Shown: positions 1-8,840, counted from the first letter of the stretch. The stretch: DNA of 64,000 nucleotides from JAKFEE01 sp036675815 (GCA_036675815.1 JAKFEE010000017.1:31690-95689), one strand, 5' to 3'. The notes: generated by a model not told the origin, from the sequence alone. Made by a program: numbers and translations.

Positions 1-1259
1 GCCTCCTTCAGCAGGTCCATCGCCTTGCGCAAGTTTGGACGAATATTGCCGGAGCCGTCGCTTTTCGGCGCGCGGTATTCCTCGGTGAACACCTGCGGCG
101 GGACCTGATCGGCCAAAGGTTGGAGGATCGCCAGCTCGCCTTGCGACGGCAGGCCCCGCGACGCCAGCTCGGAATTGGAGAAATAGCTCTCGGTACGCGT
201 ATACTGGCCGTAGAACAGGTTCTGGTTGGTCCATTCGAAATCGAACGCATAGGCCAAGGCCCGGCGCACCCTCGGATCCTCGAACAGCGGCCGGCGAAGG
301 TTGAAGGCGAAGCCCTGCATGCCGGTGGGGCGATCGTGATCTATCTTCTCTTTCTTGGCCCGCCCCTCGCGCAGCGCCGGGAAGTCGTAGGAGATGGCCC
401 AGGCCTTGGCCGAGTTCTCGAGGCGCCAGTCGTAAAGGCCGCCCTTGAACGCCTCGAGAGCCACGGTCGTGTCGCGGTAATAATCGTAGCGGATACTGGC
501 GAAATTGTACTGGCCGCGGTTGACCGGCAAGTCCTTGCCCCAATAGTCCTTCACCCGCTCGTAGACGATGTAACGGCCCGGCTCGAAGGCGCCGATGCGG
601 TATGGGCCGCTGCCCAGCGGCGGTTCCAGGGTCGTCTGGGTGAAGTCGCGGCCTTCCCAATAGTGCTTGGGCAGGATCTGCATCTGCCCGATGATCAATG
701 GCAGTTCGCGGTTTTCCCCGGGTTTGAAGGTGAACTTGACCTTGCGGTCGCCCGTCTTTTCGGCCTTCACCACGTCGGCGTAGTACAGGCGGAAGGTGGG
801 CAGGCCCTTAGTCTTCAGCGTCTCCAGCGAAAAGATCACGTCGTCGACGGTGATCGGCCGGCCATCGTGCCAGCGGGCCTCGCGCCGCAGCGTGAACTCC
901 ACCCATGAGCGATCGGCGGGAACGGTGATGGTTTCGGCGATCAGGCCATATTCGCTGAAGGCCTCGTCGGCGGAGCTGGCCAGCAGCGTGTCGAACGGCA
1001 TCAGCGATCCGGCCGCCGGCTGCCCTTTGATGGTGAACGGGTTGAGGTTGTCGAACGTGCCGATGGCGTGCAAGCGGGCATCCCCGCCCTTCGGCGCGTT
1101 GGGATTGACATAATCGAAGTATTGGAAATCCGGCGGGTATTTGGGCTCGCCATGCATCGCCAGGCCATGCACCGCGCGCACCTCCGCGTCGCCCTCGGCC
1201 AAGGCGGGAGCGCCAAGACCAAGCGTGATCAGTGCCGCGGCGAAAATGGTCTTGAACAT
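1..1259 (-). CDS. yejA: Extracellular solute-binding protein family 5, YejA-like (partial, C-terminus off the left edge)
   Basis: Periplasmic binding component of an oligopeptide/microcin C-type ABC importer. The visible 419 codons start at 1259 with a clear Sec signal peptide ending in ALA, followed by the family-typical N-terminus with HGLAMHGEPKYP and NPNAPKGG. Further on are YYRDTTVALEAFKGG, TGMQGFAFNLRRP and YTRTESYFSNSELASRGLP, which place it in the YejA group rather than DppA/OppA. The gene runs off position 1, so its C-terminal part and any permease genes (yejB/E/F) lie outside. It follows hisN on the same strand after 47 bases. The peptide substrate is inferred from family only. Confidence 0.9.
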   Translation of the reverse strand, partial: MFKTIFAAALITLGLGAPALAEGDAEVRAVHGLAMHGEPKYPPDFQYFDYVNPNAPKGGDARLHAIGTFDNLNPFTIKGQPAAGSLMPFDTLLASSADEAFSEYGLIAETITVPADRSWVEFTLRREARWHDGRPITVDDVIFSLETLKTKGLPTFRLYYADVVKAEKTGDRKVKFTFKPGENRELPLIIGQMQILPKHYWEGRDFTQTTLEPPLGSGPYRIGAFEPGRYIVYERVKDYWGKDLPVNRGQYNFASIRYDYYRDTTVALEAFKGGLYDWRLENSAKAWAISYDFPALREGRAKKEKIDHDRPTGMQGFAFNLRRPLFEDPRVRRALAYAFDFEWTNQNLFYGQYTRTESYFSNSELASRGLPSQGELAILQPLADQVPPQVFTEEYRAPKSDGSGNIRPNLRKAMDLLKE

Positions 1260-1306
1260 GCGCCTTCCTGTCGTTGGACCCTATATTGGGGCACGTGGTG
1301 GCGGTG

Positions 1307-2104
1307 TCAGGCCTGTTCGCTCGCCAGAAGGTGCAAGGCCTGCGCGTGGGTGCGACGGTCGCCGCAGGCCAGCACGCGCCCGTCGGAGTCCAGGCCCAGC
1401 GATTGCCCCCGCCAATCGGTAATGATCCCGCCGGCACCCTCGATCACCGGCACCAAGGCGCAGTAGTCGTAAGGCTTGAGCGTCGTTTCGACTACCACGT
1501 CGACGAAGCCGATGGCGAGCAGGCCGTAGGCATAGCAGTCGGCGCCGTAGCGCGGGTGCTTGACCGCGTCGTGAATGCGCGCCCACGGCGCGACGTCGTC
1601 ACCGACGAACAACTCGGGCGCGGTCGTATAGAGATAGGCGGCATCGAGCCGCGGGCAGGCCCGCACCTGTGCGTGCCGCCCTTGGAATGTCGTCGGCATG
1701 CCGGCGACGCCGACCCAGCGCTCGCCGATGATCGGCTGGTCGATGATGCCGAGCACCGGCCGCCCTTGGTGCAGCAGGGCGATGAGGACGCCGAACGACG
1801 GTTTTCCGGTGATGAACGCACGGGTGCCGTCGATCGGGTCGAGCACCCATACGAATTCGGCATCCAGCCTGTCCGAGCCCTGCTCCTCGCCGAACACCCC
1901 ATGCTGGGGCTGATGCGCCGCAATCAGGCGGCGCATCGCGGCTTCGGATTCGCGATCGGCGATGGTGACGGGGCTAGCGTCGGACTTGTCGTCGATGGCG
2001 ATGGGCGTGCGGAAATAGCGTCGCAGCACCTCACCGGCGGCATTCGCCAAGCGGCCGGCGAAGGTGATGAACTCCTGCGGGCACACCGTGCCATGTCCGC
2101 TCAT
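1307..2104 (-). CDS. hisN: Histidinol-phosphatase, inositol monophosphatase family
   Basis: A 265-residue Mg2+-dependent phosphatase. It carries the family signature: a GEEQGS segment supplying the metal-binding Glu pair, LDPIDGTRAF for the DPxDGT metal site, and a late KPYDYCALVPVIEGAGG segment equivalent to the third metal ligand region. Close agreement with HisN-type histidinol-phosphatases (last dephosphorylation step before histidinol dehydrogenase) is why that name is preferred over generic IMPase or SuhB. The start at 2104 was chosen because AAGGAG sits 6 bases upstream; a longer reading frame to 2152 lacks such a site. It is downstream of the cytochrome c gene and upstream of the yejA-like gene on the same strand. 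Substrate is inferred. Confidence 0.85.
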   Translation of the reverse strand: MSGHGTVCPQEFITFAGRLANAAGEVLRRYFRTPIAIDDKSDASPVTIADRESEAAMRRLIAAHQPQHGVFGEEQGSDRLDAEFVWVLDPIDGTRAFITGKPSFGVLIALLHQGRPVLGIIDQPIIGERWVGVAGMPTTFQGRHAQVRACPRLDAAYLYTTAPELFVGDDVAPWARIHDAVKHPRYGADCYAYGLLAIGFVDVVVETTLKPYDYCALVPVIEGAGGIITDWRGQSLGLDSDGRVLACGDRRTHAQALHLLASEQA

Positions 2105-2183
2105 GCTCGCTCCTTTGACTTCATCCCGCCGCCGGCCCCACTCTCCGCACAATCGCCTCCACTGACAAGTACGCAGACGCCCG

Positions 2184-2846
2184 TCAGCCCTGGGGCGGCG
2201 GCGCCGCAGGGCTGATGCTGCGCAGGTAGGCGATGAGGTTGGCGCGGTCCTGCGGGTCGGGTACGCCGGCGAAGGTCATCTTGGTGCCGGGCACCGCCTC
2301 CGACGGCTTCGTCAGGAAGGCGCTCAGGGCCTCGTAGGTCCACGTGCCTTCCTCGGCACTCAGCGCGCTGGAGTAGCGGTAGCCCTCGTGCGTGGCAATG
2401 TCGGCCCCGACGACGCCAAACAGGTTTGGCCCGACGCGGTTGCCGCCGCCGTCGTCGAAGGTATGGCAGGCGGCACATTTCCTCGCCACGCTTTGGCCGG
2501 CCTGTGCGTCCGCCGTGGCAATCAACGCCAGTGCCGCATCACCGTTCGGCGCTGCTCCGCCTTCGTCGGCTGGTGCCGCCTCTCCCTCGGGTGCGGCGGC
2601 CTGCTGCTCCTCGCCTGCGGGCGCAGCCTCCTCGCCCTCGGCTGCCGGGGCCTCTTCGCCTTCGGGCGCGGCGGCCTGCTGTTGCTTACCCTCCGGCGCG
2701 GCGGTCGGGGCCGTCGCATCTTCGGCAACGGTCTCTGACGGTTCGTGCCCCGAAGGGGTGATCATGTCGCCCGCGATGTTGATGCCCACCACGAGCATCA
2801 GCGCCACCAGAATGGCTCCTATGATGTTGGAAAAGGTGCTGCCCAT
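2184..2846 (-). CDS. Membrane-anchored c-type cytochrome
   Basis: A 220-residue cytochrome c for electron transfer at the periplasmic face of the inner membrane. Residues 5-25 form an uncleaved N-terminal transmembrane anchor (starting GSTFSNIIGAIL). Residues about 31-110 are an Ala/Pro/Glu/Gly-rich linker, and the C-terminal domain has the haem motif CAACH at 124-128 and a probable Met axial ligand at 190 in GTKMTF. The arrangement resembles the CycM/c552-type membrane cytochromes of alphaproteobacteria, which link the bc1 complex to terminal oxidases. The start at 2846 keeps the anchor at the extreme N-terminus. The linker contains repeats of an AAAPEGE-like unit. The exact redox partner cannot be read from the sequence. 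Confidence 0.88.
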   Translation of the reverse strand: MGSTFSNIIGAILVALMLVVGINIAGDMITPSGHEPSETVAEDATAPTAAPEGKQQQAAAPEGEEAPAAEGEEAAPAGEEQQAAAPEGEAAPADEGGAAPNGDAALALIATADAQAGQSVARKCAACHTFDDGGGNRVGPNLFGVVGADIATHEGYRYSSALSAEEGTWTYEALSAFLTKPSEAVPGTKMTFAGVPDPQDRANLIAYLRSISPAAPPPQG

Positions 2847-2987
2847 GCGTGCTCCCGTCGGTCGTGAAATCAAAAATTCGAACGCACTCTAGCGGCATGT
2901 GCTTGTCAGGTCCAACCCGCCCGATCGGGTGGCGTCGGCGGGCGCAACCCGATATATGTGGCACGAGCCAGCCAGGAACAGGTGTCG

Positions 2988-3758
2988 ATGTCCACCGCAA
3001 TCGCCGCATCCCGCCCCCTCGTCGTCATCCCGGCCCGCCTGCAGGCGACGCGCCTGCCGGGCAAGCCGCTGGCCGATATCCATGGCGAGCCGATGATCGT
3101 CCATGTCTGGCGCCGGGCGTGTGAGGCCGGTATCGGCCCGGTCATCGTTGCCTGTGCCGAGCCGGAGATCGCCGCGGCGATCGGCCGCGCCGGCGGCGAG
3201 GCGGTGCTGACCCGGCCCGACCATCCGTCGGGCTCGGATCGCGTGTTCGAGGCGGTCGAACGCTGCGACCCCGAACGGCACCATGATGCGGTCGTCAACA
3301 TCCAGGGCGACCTGCCGACCATCGACCCGGCCGCGGTCCGCGCGGTGTTCGCCCCACTGGCGCAGATGGGTGTCGACATCGCCACGCTGGTCACCGAAAT
3401 CACCGTGCCCGCCGAACGCGACGACCCCAACGTGGTGAAGGCGGTCGTGTCGATAAGCACTGGCCAGCGCAGCGGCCGTGCGCTTTATTTCAGTCGCGCC
3501 GCCGTGCCGGCCGGCTCCGGCCCGCTCTATCACCACATCGGCCTCTATGCCTTTCGCCGCGAGGCCTTGGCGCGCTTCGTCGCCCTGCCGCAAGGCGTGC
3601 TCGAGCGGCGCGAAAAGCTGGAACAGCTCCGCGCCCTCGAAAACGGCATGCGCATCGACGCCGCCCTCGTTGACACGGTTCCCCTGGGGGTCGATACTCC
3701 CGCCGATCTCGACCGCGCCCGTGCCATGCTGGCGCCCAACGGTGCCGCCAGCCGATGA
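2988..3758 (+). CDS. kdsB: 3-deoxy-manno-octulosonate cytidylyltransferase (CMP-Kdo synthetase)
   Basis: A 256-residue cytoplasmic enzyme that activates Kdo with CTP for attachment to lipid A. The N-terminus has the nucleotidyltransferase motif VIPARLQATRLPGKPL. It is followed by DHPSGSDRVFEA, VVNIQGDLPTID, the YHHIGLYAFRREAL segment and the REKLEQLRALENGMRI segment, all characteristic of KdsB. I chose the ATG at 2988 over an in-frame one at 2958 because it places the catalytic loop at the usual distance from the N-terminus. It overlaps pheA by 4 bases (ATGA), so the two are probably co-translated. Confidence 0.95.
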   Translation: MSTAIAASRPLVVIPARLQATRLPGKPLADIHGEPMIVHVWRRACEAGIGPVIVACAEPEIAAAIGRAGGEAVLTRPDHPSGSDRVFEAVERCDPERHHDAVVNIQGDLPTIDPAAVRAVFAPLAQMGVDIATLVTEITVPAERDDPNVVKAVVSISTGQRSGRALYFSRAAVPAGSGPLYHHIGLYAFRREALARFVALPQGVLERREKLEQLRALENGMRIDAALVDTVPLGVDTPADLDRARAMLAPNGAASR

Positions 3759-4627
3759 CCACAGATCCCGCCAACGCCATCTCGTTCCAGGGCCTTCCGG
3801 GCGCCTACTCGCACCTGTCGTGCCGGGTTGCCTATCCCAAGATGGAACCGCTGCCGTGCCAGTCCTTTGAGGACGCCTTCGCCGCGGTGCGCGAGGGCAT
3901 GGCGGCGCTGGCGATGATCCCCATCGAGAATTCCGTCGCCGGCCGGGTGGCCGACATCCACCACATCATGCCCGATTCCGGCCTGCACATCGTCGCCGAG
4001 CATTTCCAGCGGGTAAATCATCACCTGCTGGCGCCCAAGGGAGCGACGATCGAGACCGTGCGCACGGTGCGCAGCCACGTGCACGCGCTGTCGCAGTGCC
4101 GCAACCTCATCCGCGCCTTCGGCTGGAAGGCGGTGGTCGCCGCCGACACCGCCGGCGCCGCCGAGGAAGTGGCGCAGAAGAACGACCCCACCGTCGCCGC
4201 CATCGCCTCCGAGCTGGCCGGCGAGATTCACGGTCTGGTGTCGCTCAAGGCCAGCATCGAGGACGCCGAGCACAACACCACCCGCTTTGTCATCATGGCG
4301 CGCGATCCGGTGCGGCCCGACCCGCAGCGGGGGCCGATCGTCACCAGCTTCGTCTTCCGCGTGCGCAACGTGCCCGGCGCCCTGTACAAGGCGCTGGGCG
4401 GGTTCGCCACCAACGGCATCAACATGACCAAGCTGGAGAGCTATCAGATCGGCGGCCAGTTCGTGGCGACGCAATTCTTCGCCGACGTCGAAGGCCATCC
4501 CGAGGAGCGCGGCCTGCGCCTGGCCCTGGAGGAACTGGATTTCTTCTCGCGCGAGGTACGCATCCTCGGCGTCTATCCGGCGCATCCCTTCCGCTTCCGC
4601 AGCCGCGCCCTGGCGGCGGAGGATTAA
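3755..4627 (+). CDS. pheA: Prephenate dehydratase with C-terminal ACT domain
   Basis: A 290-residue enzyme converting prephenate to phenylpyruvate in phenylalanine synthesis. The catalytic dehydratase domain spans about residues 8-185: FQGLPGAYSH at the N-terminus, IPIENSVAGRV, and the catalytic TRF triplet at 176-178. An ACT regulatory domain follows (about 196-280). There is no chorismate mutase domain, so it is monofunctional. The ACT motif that binds phenylalanine reads ESYQ here instead of the textbook ESRP. Its start overlaps the kdsB stop. A composite inverted repeat lies just after its stop. Confidence 0.96.
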   Translation: MTTDPANAISFQGLPGAYSHLSCRVAYPKMEPLPCQSFEDAFAAVREGMAALAMIPIENSVAGRVADIHHIMPDSGLHIVAEHFQRVNHHLLAPKGATIETVRTVRSHVHALSQCRNLIRAFGWKAVVAADTAGAAEEVAQKNDPTVAAIASELAGEIHGLVSLKASIEDAEHNTTRFVIMARDPVRPDPQRGPIVTSFVFRVRNVPGALYKALGGFATNGINMTKLESYQIGGQFVATQFFADVEGHPEERGLRLALEELDFFSREVRILGVYPAHPFRFRSRALAAED

Positions 4628-4637
4628 TCCAGCTTAG

Positions 4638-4709
4638 AGGCGGACGGAGCGCGGACCCCAGGTCCGCACGCGGAATGCGGAGCTGGAGCTCCGCGCTCCG
4701 TCCGCGCCT
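4638..4709. repeat. Composite inverted repeat between convergent genes
   Basis: The outer arm at 4638-4655 (AGGCGGACGGAGCGCGGA) is matched in reverse complement at 4690-4709, with a two-base insertion. Inside are two smaller hairpins: GGACC-CCA-GGTCC at 4653-4665, and a GGAGCT/AGCTCC palindrome at 4679-4692. The folded RNA would be cloverleaf-like. It lies between pheA (plus) and the M23 peptidase gene (minus), so it may act as a bidirectional terminator. The composite design looks more like a dispersed REP-type element. There is no T-run of note. Confidence 0.7.
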
Positions 4710-4722
4710 TAAACCTGCCCGC

Positions 4723-5547
4723 TCATTCCTCTCTCGTCGCCGTCCCGGTGGGCCACAGCGCCAGGACGCGCTCGGGGTCGAGTCGCTCGTCGAACCAGCT
4801 GACGCCCCAGTGGAGGTGCGGGCCGGTGGCCCGGCCGCTGGCGCCGACGCGTCCGATCAGCGCACCACGCTCGATCGCATCGCCCTCGTGTACCGTCGTT
4901 GCCGACAGGTGGGCATAGATGCTGGACAGGCCGTGCCCGTGGTCGATCATCACCGTCTTGCCGGTGAAGAACAAATCCCGGATCAGCGACACGATCCCGG
5001 CGGCGGCGGCGCGCACCGGCGCTCCGGCCGGCGCGGCGATGTCGCTCCCCGAGTGCGGCGCGCGCGGCTGGCCATTGAGAATGCGTTGGCTGCCGAAGAC
5101 GCCGCTGACCACGCCGTCGGCGGGTGCCATGAATCCACCGGCAAACGACACGGTGGCGCTGTCGCGGCGCCGGCGCTCGGCCACCAGTTTCGCCTCGTCG
5201 CGGATTCGCTTCAGTTGTTGCGGATCGGGGGCGACCTTTTCCTCCGGCAGGCCATCGATGCGCTGGGTCGGCCAATCACGCGGCTCGATGGCAAGCACGC
5301 GCTCGTCGACCACTCCGCTGGGGGAGCGCACCGACAGCCGAGCCTGTGACTTGGCGTTGCGGCCGAAGCCAATGACGAAGGAGCCGTCAGTCGCGACGCG
5401 CACCGGCGCGCCATCCAAGCTGACGCTGCTGCCCGGATCGGTGCGCCCGAGCACCAGGCCGCCCTGCTCGAGCCTCCCGGTCAAGCTCACCTCGGCTGCC
5501 GCCGGTGCGGCCCACATCAGCAGCGCCGCCGCCGCGAGCGCCCGCAT
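4723..5547 (-). CDS. M23 family peptidoglycan metallopeptidase
   Basis: A 274-residue exported protein with a Sec signal peptide (cleavage after AAPAAAE-like sequence near residue 19). The middle region is probably beta-rich (about 20-110), followed by a short basic helix. The C-terminal LytM/M23 domain has the zinc ligands in PHSGSDI (HxxxD) and HLHWG (HxH). Both metal motifs are intact, so it is probably an active endopeptidase rather than an EnvC/NlpD-type activator. Its start overlaps the xseA stop (ATGA at 5544-5547), so it is the distal gene of a two-gene operon. The exact peptidoglycan bond cleaved is unknown. Confidence 0.9.
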   Translation of the reverse strand: MRALAAAALLMWAAPAAAEVSLTGRLEQGGLVLGRTDPGSSVSLDGAPVRVATDGSFVIGFGRNAKSQARLSVRSPSGVVDERVLAIEPRDWPTQRIDGLPEEKVAPDPQQLKRIRDEAKLVAERRRRDSATVSFAGGFMAPADGVVSGVFGSQRILNGQPRAPHSGSDIAAPAGAPVRAAAAGIVSLIRDLFFTGKTVMIDHGHGLSSIYAHLSATTVHEGDAIERGALIGRVGASGRATGPHLHWGVSWFDERLDPERVLALWPTGTATREE

Positions 5548-7100
5548 CAGAACAGATCGCCCTGACGGCCGTTGCCGCGCTTGCCCGGGCCTTTGGGCCG
5601 CTTGGCGGCGTCACCGGTGACCAGCACGCCGATCTTGCCGTCGCAAAACTCCACCGTCCAGGCAGCGCCAGCATGGGCCTGGGCGGCGCTGCTCACCGCT
5701 CCGCCGGCGTCGTGCACCAGGGCGAAGCCGCGCTCGAGAATGCGTTCGTAAGAATAGCTCTCCAGCAGTTCGCCGCAGCGCTCCAGCCCGCCGGCCCGCT
5801 CGGCCAGCAGGCGCGGCATGGCCGCCCGCAGGCGCAGGCCCAGGCGATCGAGATCGCCGCGGTGACGGGTGATGGCGTCGACCAGCGGCTGATGCCGCAG
5901 GCGCCCGGACGCCCGCTCCAGCACGTGCCGCCGCTGCAGCAGCAGGGCCGCGGCACTGTGGTGCTGGCGAGCCACTAGCTGATCGAGGGCGTGGCGCTTG
6001 TCGGTGATCTGCTCCCGCGGGCTCTTCAGCCGCGCCGCCAGCCGGTGGACCTCGGCATCCTTGCGGTGCAGGTAATTGGGCAGGGCGTTGGTCAGGCGTT
6101 CAGTGCGGTCGTCGACGCGCTGCCAGCCGTCCTCGACCATTCGGCCGAGGTTGGGCAGGCGTGCGGCAAGCCCGGCCAGGCGCAGCCGCCGTTCGTCGAG
6201 GCCGCGCAGCAGGCCGGCGCTCAGGCGGTTGCCGCGATCGGCGACGCCGGCCACCAAGTCCAGCCTTACCGGTACCGCCTTCTCCGCCGCTCCCGTCGGC
6301 GTCGGTGCGCGCAAATCGGCGGCATGGTCGATGAGGGTGGTGTCGGTCTCGTGGCCGACCGCCGAGATCAGCGGTATGCGCGAGGCCGCGGTGGCGCGCA
6401 CCACCACCTCCTCGTTGAAGGCCCACAGGTCTTCCAGGCTGCCGCCGCCGCGGGCGACGATGATCACGTCCGGCCGCGGCACCGGCCCGCCGGGCGGAAT
6501 CGCATTGAACCCGGCGATGGCCGCCGCCACCTGTTGGGCCGCGCCCTCGCCCTGCACCGCCACCGGCCACAGCAGCACGCGCCGCGGGAAGCGCTCGTCG
6601 AGGCGATGCAGGATGTCGCGGATGACGGCCCCAGTCGGCGAGGTGACGACGCCGATGACCTCGGGCAGGAACGGAATCGGCTTTTTGCGCGCGGCGTCGA
6701 ACAGGCCTTCGGCCGCCAGCTTGCGCCGGCGGTCCTCGAGCAGCTTGAGCAGCGCCCCCTGGCCGGCCAACTCCATACGCTCGACGATCATCTGGTACTT
6801 GGAGCGGCCCGGATAGGTGGTGAGCCGCCCGGTGCACACCACCTCCAGCCCGTCCTCCGGCGAAATACCCAGCCGCTGCGCCTGCTGGCGCCAGCAGCAG
6901 GCGTCGAGGACGGCATCGGTATCCTTCAGGCAGAAATACAGGTGGCCCGAGGAATGGCGCTTGAACCCCGAGATCTCACCGCGCACCCGCACCAGATCGA
7001 AGGCGCCCTCGACGGTGCGGCGCACCGCCGTCGACAGCTCGGATACCGAATATTCCTTGAGGTTGCCGGCCGTCTCGGCCGGTGCGCTGGCTGCTTTCAT
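5547..7100 (-). CDS. xseA: Exodeoxyribonuclease VII large subunit
   Basis: A 517-residue catalytic subunit of the single-strand-specific exonuclease VII. It starts with an OB-fold (about residues 15-115, EYSVSELSTAVRRTVEGAF onward). The catalytic core follows with GVVTSPTGAVIRDI, VIIVARGGGSLEDLW and SAVGHETDTTLIDHAAD. The C-terminal half is a long charged helical region that binds XseB subunits. Length and motifs are normal. The small subunit gene xseB is not in the window. It is divergent from purD, with 177 bases between starts. Confidence 0.96.
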   Translation of the reverse strand: MKAASAPAETAGNLKEYSVSELSTAVRRTVEGAFDLVRVRGEISGFKRHSSGHLYFCLKDTDAVLDACCWRQQAQRLGISPEDGLEVVCTGRLTTYPGRSKYQMIVERMELAGQGALLKLLEDRRRKLAAEGLFDAARKKPIPFLPEVIGVVTSPTGAVIRDILHRLDERFPRRVLLWPVAVQGEGAAQQVAAAIAGFNAIPPGGPVPRPDVIIVARGGGSLEDLWAFNEEVVVRATAASRIPLISAVGHETDTTLIDHAADLRAPTPTGAAEKAVPVRLDLVAGVADRGNRLSAGLLRGLDERRLRLAGLAARLPNLGRMVEDGWQRVDDRTERLTNALPNYLHRKDAEVHRLAARLKSPREQITDKRHALDQLVARQHHSAAALLLQRRHVLERASGRLRHQPLVDAITRHRGDLDRLGLRLRAAMPRLLAERAGGLERCGELLESYSYERILERGFALVHDAGGAVSSAAQAHAGAAWTVEFCDGKIGVLVTGDAAKRPKGPGKRGNGRQGDLF

Positions 7101-7277
7101 GGCGCCATTATGCAGGTTTCCGGCGCTACGGTAAGCATGGCTTGTAGGCGTTCACGGCGAAACGAATCCGGCTTTTGTCGCCGTGGAGGGCGGTTTCGAC
7201 CGCCGCGGCGTTGAACCGGCGATGGCGTCGCGCTACAACCCCGCTGCGACGGCGATGGCGACGGCGAGGAGGGGACG

Positions 7278-8552
7278 ATGAAGGTGCTGGTGGTGGGATC
7301 GGGTGGGCGCGAGCATGCGCTGTGCTGGGCATTGTCGCGCTCGCCCCTGTGCAGCGGCATTTATTGCGCCCCCGGCAATGCCGGCATCGGCAGTGTCGCC
7401 ACCTGCGTCCCGGTGGCGGCCGACGATGTCGACGGTCTGGTGCGCTTTTGTGCCGACAACGGCATCGGCTTCGTCGTCGTCGGCCCCGAGGTACCGCTGG
7501 TCGCCGGCCTGGTCGACCGGCTGGAGGAGGCCGGCATCCCCGCTTTCGGCCCCAGCGCCGCCGCCGCCGCCCTCGAGGGGTCCAAGGGCTTCATGAAGGA
7601 CCTCTGTGCCAAGTACGGCATTCCAACTGCCGCCTATGGCCGCTTCCGCGATGCGGCGGCGGCCAAGGCCTTCGTGCAGGAAAAGGGTGCGCCGATCGTG
7701 GTCAAGGCCGACGGCTTGGCCGCCGGCAAGGGCGTCATCATCGCCACCAATGCCGCCGAGGCCGAGGCCGCCATCGACGAGATCATGGCGTCGCGCAGCT
7801 TCGGCGCCGCCGGCGACGAGGTGGTGATCGAGGAGTTCCTCGACGGCGAGGAGGCGAGCTTCTTCGCCATCGTCGACGGCGAGACCGCCTTGCCCATGGG
7901 CAGCGCCCAGGATCACAAGCGCGTCGGCGACGGCGATACCGGCCCCAATACCGGCGGCATGGGTGCCTATTCCCCGGCCCCCGTGGTCACGCCCGAGATG
8001 GCCGACGAGGTGATGCAGCGCATCATCCTGCCGACGGTGCACGGTATGGCGGCCGAGGGGCGGCCGTTCAAGGGGGTGCTGTTCGCCGGCCTGATGATCG
8101 ATGCGGCCGGGCCCAAGCTGCTCGAATTCAACACCCGCTTCGGCGATCCCGAATGCCAGGTGCTGATGACGCGCCTGAAATCGGACCTGCTGCCGCTGCT
8201 GATGGCGGCGCGCGACGGCCGGCTGAGCTCGCAACGGATCGACTGGCATGAGCACGCCGCGCTGGTAGTCGTCATGGCGGCGCAGGGCTATCCCGGTGCC
8301 TATGCCAAAGGCACCGCGATTACGGGGCTCGACCGCGCCGAGTCGGTCGAGAATGTCGTCGTCTTCCACGCCGGAACCGCCCGCGCCGAGGACGGCCGTG
8401 TGGTCGCCGCGGGTGGCCGCGTCCTCGGCGTCACCGCCACCGGTGCCAGCGTGGCGGACGCGCAGCGCAAGGCCTATGCGGCCGTCGACCGCATCGATTG
8501 GCCGGAAGGCTTCTGCCGCCGCGATATCGGCTGGCGCGCCCTCGGCCGCTGA
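7278..8552 (+). CDS. purD: Phosphoribosylamine--glycine ligase (GAR synthetase)
   Basis: A 424-residue ATP-grasp enzyme that joins phosphoribosylamine to glycine in purine synthesis. The N-terminal segment has VLVVGSGGREHAL. The ATP-grasp region has VVKADGLAAGKGV and a PNTGGMGAYSPAP segment. The metal-binding region reads LEFNTRFGDPECQ. All are textbook PurD. A GAGGGGAC ribosome binding site precedes the ATG. It stands alone: divergent from xseA upstream and followed by a repeat-rich gap, so it is probably monocistronic. Confidence 0.97.
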   Translation: MKVLVVGSGGREHALCWALSRSPLCSGIYCAPGNAGIGSVATCVPVAADDVDGLVRFCADNGIGFVVVGPEVPLVAGLVDRLEEAGIPAFGPSAAAAALEGSKGFMKDLCAKYGIPTAAYGRFRDAAAAKAFVQEKGAPIVVKADGLAAGKGVIIATNAAEAEAAIDEIMASRSFGAAGDEVVIEEFLDGEEASFFAIVDGETALPMGSAQDHKRVGDGDTGPNTGGMGAYSPAPVVTPEMADEVMQRIILPTVHGMAAEGRPFKGVLFAGLMIDAAGPKLLEFNTRFGDPECQVLMTRLKSDLLPLLMAARDGRLSSQRIDWHEHAALVVVMAAQGYPGAYAKGTAITGLDRAESVENVVVFHAGTARAEDGRVVAAGGRVLGVTATGASVADAQRKAYAAVDRIDWPEGFCRRDIGWRALGR

Positions 8553-8640
8553 TTACGGGGCTGCGTTTGCCGTCACTTCTCGCCGTCATGCCCGCGGAAG
8601 CGACGGTTGCGCGGGGGTGACGGAAGGGAGGAAATCGGGA

Positions 8641-8719
8641 ACACGAATTGAACACGAAGACACACGAAGGGGATGATCCTCATTCGTGTTCATTCGCGGC
8701 CATTCGTGTGCATCCGTGT
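8641..8719. repeat. CACGAA-rich interspersed inverted repeat
   Basis: Left half carries ACACGAA, AACACGAA and ACACACGAA. The right half carries their complements ATTCGTGTT, ATTCGCGG, ATTCGTGTG and ATCCGTGT. The two halves can fold on each other around 8669-8680. This is the style of the 'ACACGAA' repeats found scattered in many proteobacterial intergenic regions. No coding potential is visible. Confidence 0.65.
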
Positions 8720-8801
8720 CTCTCGGCCCGGCCCCTGGTGCCGACGGCCGAGGCGCCGCCCTCACCCCGGCGGAGGCGCGTGTGAAGACATGCCCCCTAT
8801 C

Positions 8802-8840
8802 CGTCGTTCCCGCGAAAGCGATGCTTTCGCGGGAACGACG
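8802..8840. repeat. Perfect 18-bp palindrome, REP-like
   Basis: CGTCGTTCCCGCGAAAGC (8802-8819) and its exact reverse complement (8823-8840) are separated by only GAT. The core TTCCCGCGAAAGC is a widespread alphaproteobacterial REP-type palindrome. Half-copies lie within 250 bases on both sides. As RNA it would be a very stable hairpin, but there is no T-tract, so a repeat is preferred over a terminator. Confidence 0.8.

Noticed and set aside
120..908. Long open frame on the plus strand opposite the yejA-like gene
   Set aside because: High-GC antisense shadow; the minus frame carries the signal peptide and family motifs.
2426..2761. Arg/Pro-rich plus-strand frames over the cytochrome linker
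   Set aside because: Products of the repetitive GC-rich linker read on the wrong strand.
3545..4585. 346-codon open frame opposite pheA
   Set aside because: Antisense to a clearly identified gene; composition (His/Asp/Gly/Arg-rich) is typical of shadow frames.
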